From the NCBI GenBank assembly GCA_036734945.1, contig DAIMXP010000006.1:33165-97164 (forward strand): a stretch of 64,000 bases of DNA, given 5' to 3'. Below, piece after piece: positions 15,788 through 25,628 of the stretch; within the stretch, counting starts at the first letter, position 1; the number at the start of each line of letters is the position of its first letter. The DNA is from UBA4733 sp036734945 (GTDB lineage: Bacteria > Chloroflexota > UBA4733). The notes beneath the pieces were generated by a model. The model did not search any database, was not told the DNA's origin, and saw only the letters and a list, made by a program, of their open reading frames with translations. The translations under genes and the position numbers were made by a program.

Positions 15788-17746
15788 ATGGCAACGCACA
15801 CAGACATTGAAGAGATCCTGGCGCGCCGCGAGGATACCGACTTCGAGGTCAAGGCGGCGCAGGGGCGCGACGGCGACGGGGAGCTGCCGCGGTCGGTGTG
15901 GGAGTCCTACTCGGCTATGGCAAATACTGAGGGCGGTATCATCCTGCTTGGCGCCAGGGAAGACGAAAGCCGGGACTTGACGCTGCTCGGCTTGCACCAG
16001 CCGGCGAAGGTACTCAAGGCTTTCTGGGACCAGATCAACGACCGGCACGTCGTCAGCGCCAACGTGTTGCAGAGCGACGATGCCCAGGTGATCGAGCACG
16101 ACGGCAAGCAGCTGCTCTGCATCCAGGTGCCGCGCGCCACACGCCAGCAGCGCCCGGTGTACATCGGTCCGAACCCGCTGACCGGTACGTATCGGCGCAA
16201 CTTTGAGGGCGATTACCGCTGTGACGAGGCGACGGTGCGCCGCATGCTGGCCGACTCCAGCGATGAATCGCGTGATGCCCACCTGTTGCCCGGCTTCGGC
16301 TTGGCTGACCTGGATCTGGAGAGCCTGGCGGCCTACCGGAACCTCTTTCGCTCGGCACGACCAGGGCACCCCTGGATCACCCTCGATGAACGCGACTTTC
16401 TGGCGAACCTGGGCGGCTGGCTGAAGGAGCGAGAGGGCGGCAAGGAAGGCCCTACCCTGGCCGGGGTCCTGATGTTCGGACGTTTTCGCCCGATTCACGA
16501 AGCGGTCCCCTACTACATCGTCGACTACCAGGAGCGACCGGGAGCAGAGTCCGATATCCGCTGGCTGGATCGGGTGACGACCGACGGCACCTGGTCCGGC
16601 AACCTGTTCGACTTCTATCGTCGCGCCTATGCCAAACTCACGGACGGCCTGAAGGTACCGTTCCGGCTGGAGCACGGGTACCAGCGCATCGATGAGACGC
16701 ATGTGCATGAGGCAGTGCGGGAGGCGCTGGTCAACACGCTGATCCACGCGGACTATGCCGGCCCCATCGGTATTCTCGCCATCAAGCAGCCGGACCGCTT
16801 TGTCTTTCGCAACCCCGGTGGGCTGCGCATGTCGGTCGACGCCGTTCTGGCCGGCGGCACAAGCGACTGCCGCAACCGCAACCTGCAGAAGATGTTTCAG
16901 ATGGTCGGGCTGGGCGAGCAGGCCGGGTCCGGCTACGCCAAGATACTCCGCGCCTGGTCCGAAGAGCATTGGCGCGCTCCGCTGTTGCGGGAGACCTTGC
17001 AGCCGGAATACACCACGCTGCAACTGCCGATGATCAGCCTGTTGCCCCAGGAAGCGCTTGATGAGCTGGATCGCCTGATCGGACCAGACTTCCGAACATT
17101 GGGGCGTGACGAGCGGCTGGCACTGGCGACGGCGCTCATTGAAGGCCGGCTGACCAATGCCCGCCTGCGGGAGATCACCGACAAACACCCGCGTGATCTG
17201 ACGATATTGCTGCGCAGCCTGGTCAGCCGGGGACTGCTGCTCTCCGATGGAGTCGGCCGGGGCACGTACTACCAACTCCCAGGCGCGCCAAATGGTGGAG
17301 GCCTCTTCCCATTGGTGGGGGCGGCATTTGCCACCGTCGCACGGGGACAAGTGGAACCTTCGACGGCAGAGGTCGCTCACTCGGGCCCGGACCTCGAACA
17401 TTCAAGGCGAGAGGTCGAACATTCAGCTCTTGAACCCGAACATTCGAGCGTCCAGGTCGAACATATGGAGCGATCTCTGGATGCTACGCGCGCCCTGGCA
17501 GAATTTGGCGCAATCGCACAGAGCAAGGGTAGAGTGTCCAGAGCAATTACTGAGTACACCATCCTTGCGCTCTGCCGGGGTCGGTATGTTACCCCAAGAG
17601 AGCTGGCTACAGCACTGCATCGCGACGCGATAGCCGTTCGTGTGCATTATTTGCGTACTCTCGTAAGGCGAGGGATGTTGGAGATGCTGTACCCGGATAC
17701 GCCCAGCCACCCGGCCCAGGCCTACCGAACCCGAGACAACGCGTGA
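15788..17746 (+). CDS. AlbA_2 (Schlafen-like) / GHKL-type ATP-binding protein
   Basis: A 652-residue protein. Residues 1-130 form an AlbA_2/Schlafen-type domain (DTDFEVKAAQ, ANTEGGIILLGARED, YRRNFEGDYRC). Residues 300-400 form the HATPase_c_4 module common in this family (VREALVNTLIHADY, FRNPGGLRM, GLGEQAGSGYAKI). Two winged-helix regions follow (LTNARLREITDKHPRDLTILLRSL and YVTPRELATALHRDAIAV). Between them, at about 545-590, is a short repeat rich in EHS units (EVEHSALEPEHSSVQVEHM). Such proteins are usually described as ATP-dependent transcriptional regulators or nucleic-acid-binding defence factors. It overlaps hsdR by 4 bases and is clearly co-translated with it. Confidence 0.8.
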   Translation: MATHTDIEEILARREDTDFEVKAAQGRDGDGELPRSVWESYSAMANTEGGIILLGAREDESRDLTLLGLHQPAKVLKAFWDQINDRHVVSANVLQSDDAQVIEHDGKQLLCIQVPRATRQQRPVYIGPNPLTGTYRRNFEGDYRCDEATVRRMLADSSDESRDAHLLPGFGLADLDLESLAAYRNLFRSARPGHPWITLDERDFLANLGGWLKEREGGKEGPTLAGVLMFGRFRPIHEAVPYYIVDYQERPGAESDIRWLDRVTTDGTWSGNLFDFYRRAYAKLTDGLKVPFRLEHGYQRIDETHVHEAVREALVNTLIHADYAGPIGILAIKQPDRFVFRNPGGLRMSVDAVLAGGTSDCRNRNLQKMFQMVGLGEQAGSGYAKILRAWSEEHWRAPLLRETLQPEYTTLQLPMISLLPQEALDELDRLIGPDFRTLGRDERLALATALIEGRLTNARLREITDKHPRDLTILLRSLVSRGLLLSDGVGRGTYYQLPGAPNGGGLFPLVGAAFATVARGQVEPSTAEVAHSGPDLEHSRREVEHSALEPEHSSVQVEHMERSLDATRALAEFGAIAQSKGRVSRAITEYTILALCRGRYVTPRELATALHRDAIAVRVHYLRTLVRRGMLEMLYPDTPSHPAQAYRTRDNA

Positions 17747-20700
17747 CCACCTTCCCCGACGAATACACCGAGGTCGAACGTCCGCTCATTGACCAACTGC
17801 AGGCACTGGGCTGGCAGTATCTGGCGGGCGATACCGATGTGCCGGAGTTGACGGAGCGGCGCAGCTTCCGGGAGGTGTTGCTGCTGGGGCGGCTGCATGC
17901 GGCCATCCGGCGCCTCAATGTGGATGAGGATGGCCTGCCCTGGCTGGACGATGGCCGGGTCTTTGCCGCCGCTGGTGAGCTGGAACGGCTCGGTGCGCCG
18001 AAGCTGCTGGAAGCGAACCAACTGGCGACGGAGTTGCTGCTCAAGGGCACGGCGGTCGAAGGCGACGCACTGCGCCACGACGGTAAGGAGCAGACGGCTC
18101 GCTTCATCGACTTTGTCCGGCCGGAACGCAACGATTTCCTGGTCGTCAACCAGTTCCGCGTCGATGGGCCGGGCGGCCAGCGCACAATCATCCCCGATCT
18201 CGTGCTGTTCGTGAACGGCATCCCGCTGGTCGTGATCGAGGCCAAGAGTCCGGCAGCGACCGACCCTATCGAGGCCGGCATCACGCAGTTGCTGCGCTAC
18301 ACCAACCGGCGCGGCTGGGTCACCGCCGAGGAGGGCGCGGAGCAACTCTTCCACTACAACCAGTTCCTGGTGGCAACCTGCTTCCACCAGGCGCATGTGG
18401 GGACCATCGGCGCTTCCTACGAGCACTACCTGGAGTGGAAGGATACCAGCCCCGTGCCGATGGCGCAGGTGGCGCAGGAGCTGGGTGTGGACCACCTCAG
18501 CAGCCAGCAGACGCTCGTCGCCGGCATGCTGCGTCCCGCCCACCTGCTGGATATCGTGCGCAACTTCACCCTTTTCAGTCAGGCCGGCGGCAAAACTGTG
18601 AAGATCGTCGCCCGCTACCAGCAGTTTCGGGCAGTGCAGGAAGCCGTGCGGCGTTTGCTGCACGGGCAGACGAAGGCCCAGCACGGGCTGGAGGATCAGC
18701 GCGGCGGCATCATCTGGCACACCCAGGGCTCCGGCAAGAGTCTCACCATGGTCTTCCTGATCCGCAAGATGCGCACAGTGCCGGGGCTGCGCCGCTTCAA
18801 GGTGGTGATCGTCACCGACCGCACCGACCTGGAGCAGCAGCTCAGCGGCACCGCTACCTTGACCAACGAGACCGTGCGCCGCGCTCGGAGCGCCACCGAT
18901 CTGCAAACGATCCTACGCGAAGACGGACCGGACCTGGTCTTCGCCACCATCCAGAAGTATCGCGCGCCGGATGACGAGGTTACGGTGCTGGAGTTGGAAC
19001 GGCGTCCGGCGGAAGGCCAGATGCGCGAGGTCGCGGAGACGCCGGGCGAGTACGCCACCGGCGGGCAGGTATTGCGGCTGCCGGCGGCGGAGCCTGACTA
19101 CCCCCTCTTGAACGAGTCGACGGAGATTCTGGTGCTGGTGGACGAGGCGCACCGTTCGCAGAACAATACGCTCCACGCCGGCCTGCTGCACGCGCTGCCG
19201 AACTGCGCCCGCATCGGCTTCACCGGCACGCCGATCCTCATGGGTGACGCCAAGAAGACGCGCGACATCTTCGGTGACTTCATCGACCGCTACACCATCC
19301 AGCAGTCGGAGGCCGACGGCGCGACCGTCGCCATCCGCTACGAGGGCCGTACCGCACCGGGAACGGTGGTCGATGGGCAAAGCCTCGACCAGCTCTTCGA
19401 GGACATGTTTCGGGAGCGGACACCAAACGAGATCGAAGCGATCAAGCGCAAGTACGCCACCGCCGGCGATGTGCTGGAAGCGCCGAAGCTGATCGCCGCC
19501 AAAGCTGCCAACATGCTGCGGCATTATGTCGATACAGTGCTGCCCAACGGGCTCAAAGCGCAGGTCGTCGCCACCAGCCGCCTGGCGGCCGTGCGCTACC
19601 AGGCGGCGCTGCTCAAGGCCCGCAACGAGATCGTGGCGGCGGTGGAACGGCTCGACCTGGCGCTGTTGACCCTGCCGGACGATGAGCTCCTGCGCTACGA
19701 TGCCGAGACGCAGTTCCTCGTCCGCGCGCACGCCCATCTGGACCTGCTGCGGCGCCTGGAGTTTGGCGTCGTCATCTCCGCCGGCAGCCACAACGACGAT
19801 CCTGCCTGGCACACCTGGACCGACAAGGGGCTGACCGATGCCCGCATCGCCCGCTTCAAGCGTCCACTGGGCGCCTCCCGCTCAGAGCAGCAGGACCCAC
19901 TGGCCTTCCTCTGCGTCAAGAGCATGCTCCTCACCGGCTTCGACGCCCCCGTCGAGCAGGTGATCTACCTCGATCGCTTCATGCAGAGTCACGAACTGCT
20001 CCAGGCCATCGCCCGCGTCAACCGGCCGGCCGCCAACAAGTCGCACGGGCTGGTGGTCGACTATTTCGGCATCGCCTGGCACCTGAAGGAGGCGCTGGCC
20101 GCCTACAGCGCCGATGAAGTCCAGGGCGCGTTGACACGCCTGGACGACGAACTGCCCCAGTTGCGTGACCGCCACCAACGGGTGGTGCAGGTCTTTCGCG
20201 ATCGTGGGTTGGCCGGTCTGGAACCGGTGAACCCCTGTATCGACCTGCTACGCGACCTGCGCGGGCGGGCGGAGTTCGTCGTCAAGCTGAAGCAGTTCCT
20301 GGAGAGTCTCGACATCGTGCTGCCGCGTCCCGAGGCGCTGCCCTACATCCGCGACGCCAGGCTGCTCGGCTACATCAACAAGTCGGCGGCGAACCTCTAC
20401 CGCGACGAGCAACTCAACCTCGTCGGTGCCGAGCCGAAAGTGCGGGCGCTGATCGACCAGTACATCGTGGCGCAGGGGATCGACCCCAAGATTCCGCCGA
20501 TCTCCATTCTCGACGCCAACTTCGCCGGCGTGGTCGAGGCGCACACCTCCAACCGGGCCAGGGCATCGGAGATGGAGTTCGCGGCGCGCCACCACATCGA
20601 CAGCCACTTTGCCGAAGACCCGGCCTATTACCGCAAGCTCAGCGAAAGGCTGGCAGCGATTCTGCAGCAGTTCGCCGACAACTGGGAGGAGTTGGTCGCC

Positions 20701-21060
20701 GCCCTGCGCCGGTTCTCGGACGAGGTACGCTCCGGGCCGGAGCCGGCGACGAACGGGCTGGATGCGCGCACGCAGGCCCCCTTCCTGCGGCTTCTGCTGG
20801 ACGAGCAGATGCTGCCCGTTGGCTCTGTGCCGACGACCCTGGCGGCGTTGGCCGCCCTGACCGTCGAGATGGTTGAGCATATCCGGCAGGAGATTGCCCT
20901 GGTCGATTTCTGGCGCAGCGTCCATGCCCAGCAGGTGCTGCGGGGCTGGCTCGTGCAGTTTCTCGACACAAGAACGTATATCCCCTTTGCGCGCCAACAG
21001 GCGGTAGCGGACCAACTGGTGGACCTGGCCCGTGCGCTGCACACGCGGCTGCTGGCGTGA
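17743..21060 (+). CDS. hsdR: Type I restriction endonuclease subunit R
   Basis: A 1105-residue HsdR, the motor and nuclease of the type I complex. The nuclease domain at about residues 165-190 has the PD-(D/E)XK signature PDLVLF...VVIEAKS. The SF2 helicase motor follows: Walker A TQGSGKS (about residue 325), VTDRTDLEQQL, DEAH box VDEAHRSQ (about 465), FTGTPI, and late motifs including LLTGFDAPVEQVIYLDRFM and AIARVNRP. The C-terminal helical domain binds the methylase core. It starts at a GTG overlapping the previous stop (GTGA). All catalytic motifs look intact, while the hsdM copy in this locus is broken. Confidence 0.92.
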   Translation: MTTFPDEYTEVERPLIDQLQALGWQYLAGDTDVPELTERRSFREVLLLGRLHAAIRRLNVDEDGLPWLDDGRVFAAAGELERLGAPKLLEANQLATELLLKGTAVEGDALRHDGKEQTARFIDFVRPERNDFLVVNQFRVDGPGGQRTIIPDLVLFVNGIPLVVIEAKSPAATDPIEAGITQLLRYTNRRGWVTAEEGAEQLFHYNQFLVATCFHQAHVGTIGASYEHYLEWKDTSPVPMAQVAQELGVDHLSSQQTLVAGMLRPAHLLDIVRNFTLFSQAGGKTVKIVARYQQFRAVQEAVRRLLHGQTKAQHGLEDQRGGIIWHTQGSGKSLTMVFLIRKMRTVPGLRRFKVVIVTDRTDLEQQLSGTATLTNETVRRARSATDLQTILREDGPDLVFATIQKYRAPDDEVTVLELERRPAEGQMREVAETPGEYATGGQVLRLPAAEPDYPLLNESTEILVLVDEAHRSQNNTLHAGLLHALPNCARIGFTGTPILMGDAKKTRDIFGDFIDRYTIQQSEADGATVAIRYEGRTAPGTVVDGQSLDQLFEDMFRERTPNEIEAIKRKYATAGDVLEAPKLIAAKAANMLRHYVDTVLPNGLKAQVVATSRLAAVRYQAALLKARNEIVAAVERLDLALLTLPDDELLRYDAETQFLVRAHAHLDLLRRLEFGVVISAGSHNDDPAWHTWTDKGLTDARIARFKRPLGASRSEQQDPLAFLCVKSMLLTGFDAPVEQVIYLDRFMQSHELLQAIARVNRPAANKSHGLVVDYFGIAWHLKEALAAYSADEVQGALTRLDDELPQLRDRHQRVVQVFRDRGLAGLEPVNPCIDLLRDLRGRAEFVVKLKQFLESLDIVLPRPEALPYIRDARLLGYINKSAANLYRDEQLNLVGAEPKVRALIDQYIVAQGIDPKIPPISILDANFAGVVEAHTSNRARASEMEFAARHHIDSHFAEDPAYYRKLSERLAAILQQFADNWEELVAALRRFSDEVRSGPEPATNGLDARTQAPFLRLLLDEQMLPVGSVPTTLAALAALTVEMVEHIRQEIALVDFWRSVHAQQVLRGWLVQFLDTRTYIPFARQQAVADQLVDLARALHTRLLA

Positions 21061-21755
21061 CGGAGACACTGGCCCTGGGCGATCTCGCCTTTACCGTTCG
21101 CCGCAGTACCCGTCGCACCACCCTCGGCATCACCCTCGACCGCGACGGGACGCTCATCCTCTCCGCCCCTGTCGACTGTTCGCTGGACAGCATAGCCGAG
21201 ACCGCGCGTGCGAAATTGCTCTGGGTCTACACCAGGCTCGCGGAGCGAGAGCTGCTGCGGCGGCCGGTACGCCCGAAGGAGTTCGTCAATGGCGAGGGCT
21301 TCGGCTACCTGGGACGTAGCTACCGCCTGCTGCTCGTGGCCGGGACACCTGCTGAACCACCGTTGCGCCTGTACCAGGGGCGCTTCCTGCTCCGGCGCGA
21401 TGCGGCGCCGTGTGGCCAGCAGCACATGACCCGCTGGTACGTTGCGCACGGGCAGCCCTGGATCACCCGCCGTGTGGCCCTGTACGCCGACCGCATCGCC
21501 GTCACGCCGCGCTGCGTTGCAGTCAAAGAACTCGGCTACCGCTGGGGCTCCTGCAGTCCAACCGGCCGCCTGCACTTCCACTGGCGCACCCTGGCCCTGC
21601 CCCCGCGCATCATCGACTATGTCGTCATCCATGAATTGGTACACCTCGCCGTCCCCCACCATGACGACGCCTTCTGGAAGCGCGTCGACCTGGCGATGCC
21701 GGACTATGCCGAGCGAAAGCGCTGGCTGGATGAGCAGGGTGGGGATTACGCTTGA
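21057..21755 (+). CDS. YgjP-like M48/SprT-type metallopeptidase
   Basis: A 232-residue zinc metallopeptidase of the YgjP (DUF45) group: the zinc motif is HELVH in VVIHELVHLAVPHHDDAFW, with the third ligand in the following HH. The preceding ELGYRWGSCSPTGRLHFHWRT is the family hallmark. It starts at a GTG overlapping the hsdR stop by 4 bases. Genes of this family often ride directly behind hsdR in type I operons; why is not known, and proteolytic control of restriction is a reasonable guess. It is the last gene of the macro-AlbA_2-hsdR operon. Confidence 0.87.
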   Translation: MTETLALGDLAFTVRRSTRRTTLGITLDRDGTLILSAPVDCSLDSIAETARAKLLWVYTRLAERELLRRPVRPKEFVNGEGFGYLGRSYRLLLVAGTPAEPPLRLYQGRFLLRRDAAPCGQQHMTRWYVAHGQPWITRRVALYADRIAVTPRCVAVKELGYRWGSCSPTGRLHFHWRTLALPPRIIDYVVIHELVHLAVPHHDDAFWKRVDLAMPDYAERKRWLDEQGGDYA

Positions 21756-21768
21756 CCCGTCGTCCTTG

Positions 21769-21920
21769 TTACTCTTGCGGCGGGTGCCGCCCAGCAGCAA
21801 TCCAGTAGCTGCGAACGATCAACGCATCGGGATCGGTGCTCAGATGCAGTGCTTCGACGGTGGCTGGTCCGACTGGCGTGAGACCGACAAAGGTATTCTC
21901 AGGCGCGGCGCCACCGTTCA
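21769..21920 (-). pseudogene. C-terminal remnant of an HNH-nuclease-like TA partner
   Basis: Directly after the antitoxin stop, the minus strand reads on as about 45 codons containing FVGLTPVGPATVEALHLSTDPDALIV and ending WIAAGRHPPQE before a TAA (21769-21771). From memory, the small proteins that usually follow this antitoxin are HNH endonucleases whose tails read like 'LTPxGRATVxLLxLNxP...RRLLIxAGRYP'. The match is to that tail only. The catalytic N-terminal part is missing and there is no start codon, so this looks like a deleted toxin. Confidence 0.5.
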
Positions 21921-22280
21921 GCCGAGGGACGGGATCAGTTCGCGTGCGACGGCCACCTGAAAAGCCTGGGCTTTACGCACCAGCCCACGGCGGTAGACAT
22001 GCATCAGTTCGTGGAAGTGAGCCTGCTCCAGGGTTGTCAATATGCCCTCCCGATTGCGGGCCAGTAGTTCGCCCAATTCGTCTTGCCAGCTCTCCGCTAA
22101 TTCCGGCCGACAGAGGGCAAGGATCTGGTCGTTGGGCAGTGTTTCGACCGGTGGATCGACAGCCATGCGATCAAGCCACTCCGCGAGGACGTCCTCGACC
22201 CGACGGTCGCTCTTGACGGCAGTCTCCTGAGCACGGCGCGCCGCCGCTTCCGATATTTCGATCGTCACCACACGGCCCAC
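21918..22280 (-). CDS. Antitoxin-like protein of an HNH-type module
   Basis: A 120-residue protein opening VVTIEISEAAARRAQETAVKSDRRVEDVLAEWLDRM, a ribbon-helix-helix-like start. A helical C-terminal half follows (ELLARNREGILTTLEQAHFHELMHVYRRGLVRKAQAFQVAV). Close relatives are common in cyanobacteria and Chloroflexi as the first gene of a two-gene unit with a small HNH nuclease. The start is a GTG at 22278-22280 with GAGGAA 6 bases upstream. Its partner survives only as a short tail, so this antitoxin is probably orphaned. The family and partner assignment is from recall, without a search. Confidence 0.6.
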   Translation of the reverse strand: MGRVVTIEISEAAARRAQETAVKSDRRVEDVLAEWLDRMAVDPPVETLPNDQILALCRPELAESWQDELGELLARNREGILTTLEQAHFHELMHVYRRGLVRKAQAFQVAVARELIPSLG

Positions 22281-22412
22281 GGTCGTTCCTCTCGGATCAC
22301 TTGGCCACGGATCACGCTCCCCTCTATATGTACGTGTGAAGCATGTACTTGTACGTTCGGTCGCGAAGGATCTAGGAGCGGCGTGACCATCGGCGGCTGC
22401 AGCACCCGTCGT

Positions 22413-22502
22413 TTGACGTTTGTACGAGCAGGGTGTAATAGTCTAGGCGAAAGAATCGGCTCTTGACGTTGTGCTGGTGAGCTAGGATGCCGGAGATCTG
22501 CC
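22413..22502 (+). promoter_or_regulatory. Promoter of the first methylase-nuclease module
   Basis: TTGACG (22413-22418) and TAATAG (22436-22441), 17 bases apart, would start transcription near 22448, leaving a leader of about 55 bases before the ATG at 22503. A GGAG sits about 7 bases before that ATG. The other half of this 222-base gap holds short TGTAC repeats (near 22328-22353) that may belong to control of the divergent antitoxin gene. Confidence 0.4.
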
Positions 22503-25500
22503 ATGAGCGTTGCAATGAACGACTGGCGAAGTGAATTCGGCATCGTCTCGGACGAAGCAAAGGGGTTCTTCGCCAGCCCCTCGGACTTGAATACGCCTGG
22601 GGTAGACGCCTCGCAGAGCTATGTCGTGCGCCGTGCCTTTGAACTGCTGACGCTCGACGGCGTCCTCTGCAGTGAAACTACCCCGCTCGTCTATTTCAAA
22701 CGGGTTGAGCGCATCGAGACAGCGGAAGTTGCGAAACTTCATAGCACCTTTTGGAACTACGGTGGGGCAGCAGTGCTCGTGCTCGTCGCGCCGGATCAGG
22801 TCCATGTCTATTCGAGTCTCAGTAAGCCAAGGCTACCGAGCAGGCAATCCGGTGTTCCCATGCTCAGCTTGGTGGAAACTCTGCAGCGAGCTTCGTAAGC
22901 GCTTCGCGAGTTCCTACCGGCCGTCCAATCCGGCGACTATTTCCGGCAACATGCGGCATTGTTTGATCCGGCTCATCGTGTCGATCGAGTTTTGCTCGAG
23001 AACCTGGAGGCGACTCGGGGAGCACTCCTCGCCACTTCTGCTGGCACCGCCGACGTGCTAGACGCGCTACTCTGTCGGCTTGTCTTCGTATGCTACCTCT
23101 TCGACCGTGAGGTAATCGGCCAGAGCTATCTGGAAGCCCTTGGCTTGCCGGGGGCACAGCACCTGCGGGACGTGCTGCGCTTGCAACCAAGAACCAAGGC
23201 AAAGCAGTATCTCTACGATCTCTTCCAGAAGCTGGGCGACGATTTCAACGGCGACCTGTTCAGCGATGATCTTGACGTGGAAGCCCAATTGGTGTCTCCC
23301 GCGGTTCTCGATACCCTCGACAGGTTTTTTCAGGCGACGAATGTGGTGACCGGTCAGGGCGCGTTCTGGCCCTACAACTTCGCGGTGGTCCCGGTTGAGG
23401 TGATTAGCGCGATCTACGAGCGGTTCCTGAAAGGCGCCGAGAAGCAGCAAGGCGCGTTCTACACGCCACGGTTCCTCGCTGAACTTGTTCTCGACGTGGC
23501 GCTCGCCGAATCCCCGTCGTTGCTCGGCCGCCACTATTTCGATCCCGCCTGTGGGTCAGGCATCTTTTTGGTCGGCCTGTTTAACCGCATGGCTGAGGAG
23601 TGGAAGCGGGCGAACCCGACGGCCGGCAATGACCGCCGAGCGCGAGAATTACGGGAGGTCCTTTGTGGCGGTCTCTACGGCGTAGATATCAATCCCACGG
23701 CGTGCAGGATCACCGCGTTCAGCCTGTACCTCGCGTACCTGGCTCAGCTCACGCCTCGGGATATTCAGGAACTGCAGCGGAATGGCCATAAGTTACCGCG
23801 GCTCGTCCACTACTCGGGAAACACCGCGGACTCAGAGATTGAAGGCAACATCCGGTGCGGTGATTTCTTCGCTGATGACGCCGGGTACCCCATGGATGCC
23901 GATCTGGTCATCGGTAACCCGCCGTGGGGGAGCACTGCAGCGACTGGCACGCCCGCCGCCCTGTGGTGCGCCCAGCCCGCTCATCCATACCCCATCCCGG
24001 ACAAGCAGATCGCAGCGTCGTTCGTTTGGAAAGCGGCGCATCACGTCGCGGACAGTGGGAGAATTTGTCTTATCCTTCCGCACGGCACACTGTTCAATCA
24101 CAGCACAACCGCACTAGACTTTCAACGGAACCTATTCAGGCGCCACGCCGTAGATCACGTACTCAACCTCGCAGATTACCAAAACTTTCTATTCGAGGAG
24201 GCCCGCCATCCAGCGATTGTGCTCACCTACCGGAACAACCCGCCGAACGACCTGCGACATGCCCTTGAATACTGGGCGCCAAAAGTGGACTGGATGGCAA
24301 CCCGGGCGGACGTTGTCGCCGTTATGCCAGACGATCGTTGCACGTTCAGTGTGAGCACGGTGCTTGACGACTTGCAAGGGCCGGATGCCCCCCAAATATG
24401 GAAGCAACGATACTGGGCTACAGCCCGAGACCGTCGGTTGATTGACCGACTCGTACTCTATTCCCGTCTACGTGATCATATTCGGCAGACGACAGAGACA
24501 GCGCCGGAAAAGTCCTGGCTTATAGCTGAGGGATTCCAGCCAGTGGGACCAAACGACGACCCGGCGATGGCACGGACGATTCAACTACCGTCACATCACT
24601 TTATTGAGGCAAAGTCCTCCGCCATAAAGTTATTCTTGCTTCCCAATGACTGCAACCGACTACCTACACAGGAAGTTCTCGTAAGAAGCAGGTCAAACAA
24701 GGGCACAGATATATTCCGATTTCCGCACGTCATCGTTTCGACTGGATTTAATAGTGTAGCCTTCGCCGACTTCGACGTCTCGTTCCGACACGCTCTCCGC
24801 GGGATTAGCGCTCCTATTGAGGACCGGAGCCTGCTTATCTTCCTCGCCGCGTACCTTCGTTCGCCGCTCGCGAGGTATTTTCTTTTTCATACCTCTTCCA
24901 ATTGGGGCATAAGCCGGCAAAAGGTTCATGTAGAGGAACTACTCCGACTGCCATTTCCACTACCAGACGCAATGCCAAACTCCGCGCACGCCTGGGACTG
25001 CGTCAACAAGGTTGCCCAGATTGTGACGTCGGCGGCAGCGAAGGCCGACGACGACTTCACTAATCGTAAGGGTATTGTGCAGAGCGCCGACGCTGCTGCA
25101 CGGAACCTGGTGGACGAGTATTTCGACGTTCTGCCGACCGAGAAAGTCCTTGTTGATGACACGATTCGCGTCATCGTTCCCAGCACCCGACCATCCAGGA
25201 ACCGACAGCACGTACCTACCATCACGCCGAGTAAGGCGGATCAGCGAAACGATTACATACGTCGACTGTGCGACACCCTGAACGGGTGGGCTAAGGGTAG
25301 TGCGTTCGTCGTGCAAGGCAGCGCGACAGCCTCCATGAACATCGGGCTTGGCCTCGTCGTACTGCAAAAGACTCGTCGCGGCGAACTAACATCCATGCAC
25401 CTGGAGGACCTCGGAGATCTCTTGGTTGTACTTGAGCACCTCCGCCAGGTTACATCACAGAAGATCAACATGGTCGAGATCATCCGCGGCATCAAGATTT

Positions 25501-25628
25501 TTGACGGAGATCGTCTTTATCTGATGAAGCCCATCGGCCAACGGTTCTGGACACAGACCGCCGCCTTGAATGACGCCGACGAGATTGCCGGCAGTATCCT
25601 CATGCACCCGCCACAGAGTCTCGCGTGA
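22503..25628 (+). pseudogene. N6-adenine DNA methyltransferase interrupted by an in-frame stop
   Basis: The first 131 codons (to a TAA at 22896-22898) and the frame from 22899 to 25628 are in the same reading frame and make one protein when the stop is ignored. Residues before the stop (PLVYFKRVERIETAEVAKLHSTFWN...VLVAPDQVHVYS) align by eye with the N-terminus of the intact paralogue at 56025. Residues after it (ALREFLPAVQSGDYFRQHAALFDPAHRVDRVLL) continue smoothly. AdoMet motif I is FDPACGSG and motif IV is IGNPPWG. The C-terminal half resembles the target-recognition region of Eco57I/PglX-like enzymes. The downstream 889-residue piece could still be made from a TTG at 22959. The nuclease-like partner overlaps its stop by 4 bases. 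Confidence 0.75.

Noticed and set aside
15302..17401. A 699-codon open frame on the minus strand across the macro and AlbA_2 genes
   Set aside because: It is antisense to two well-supported genes, has arginine/histidine/glutamine-rich composition and no domain; in high-GC genes such shadow frames are common.
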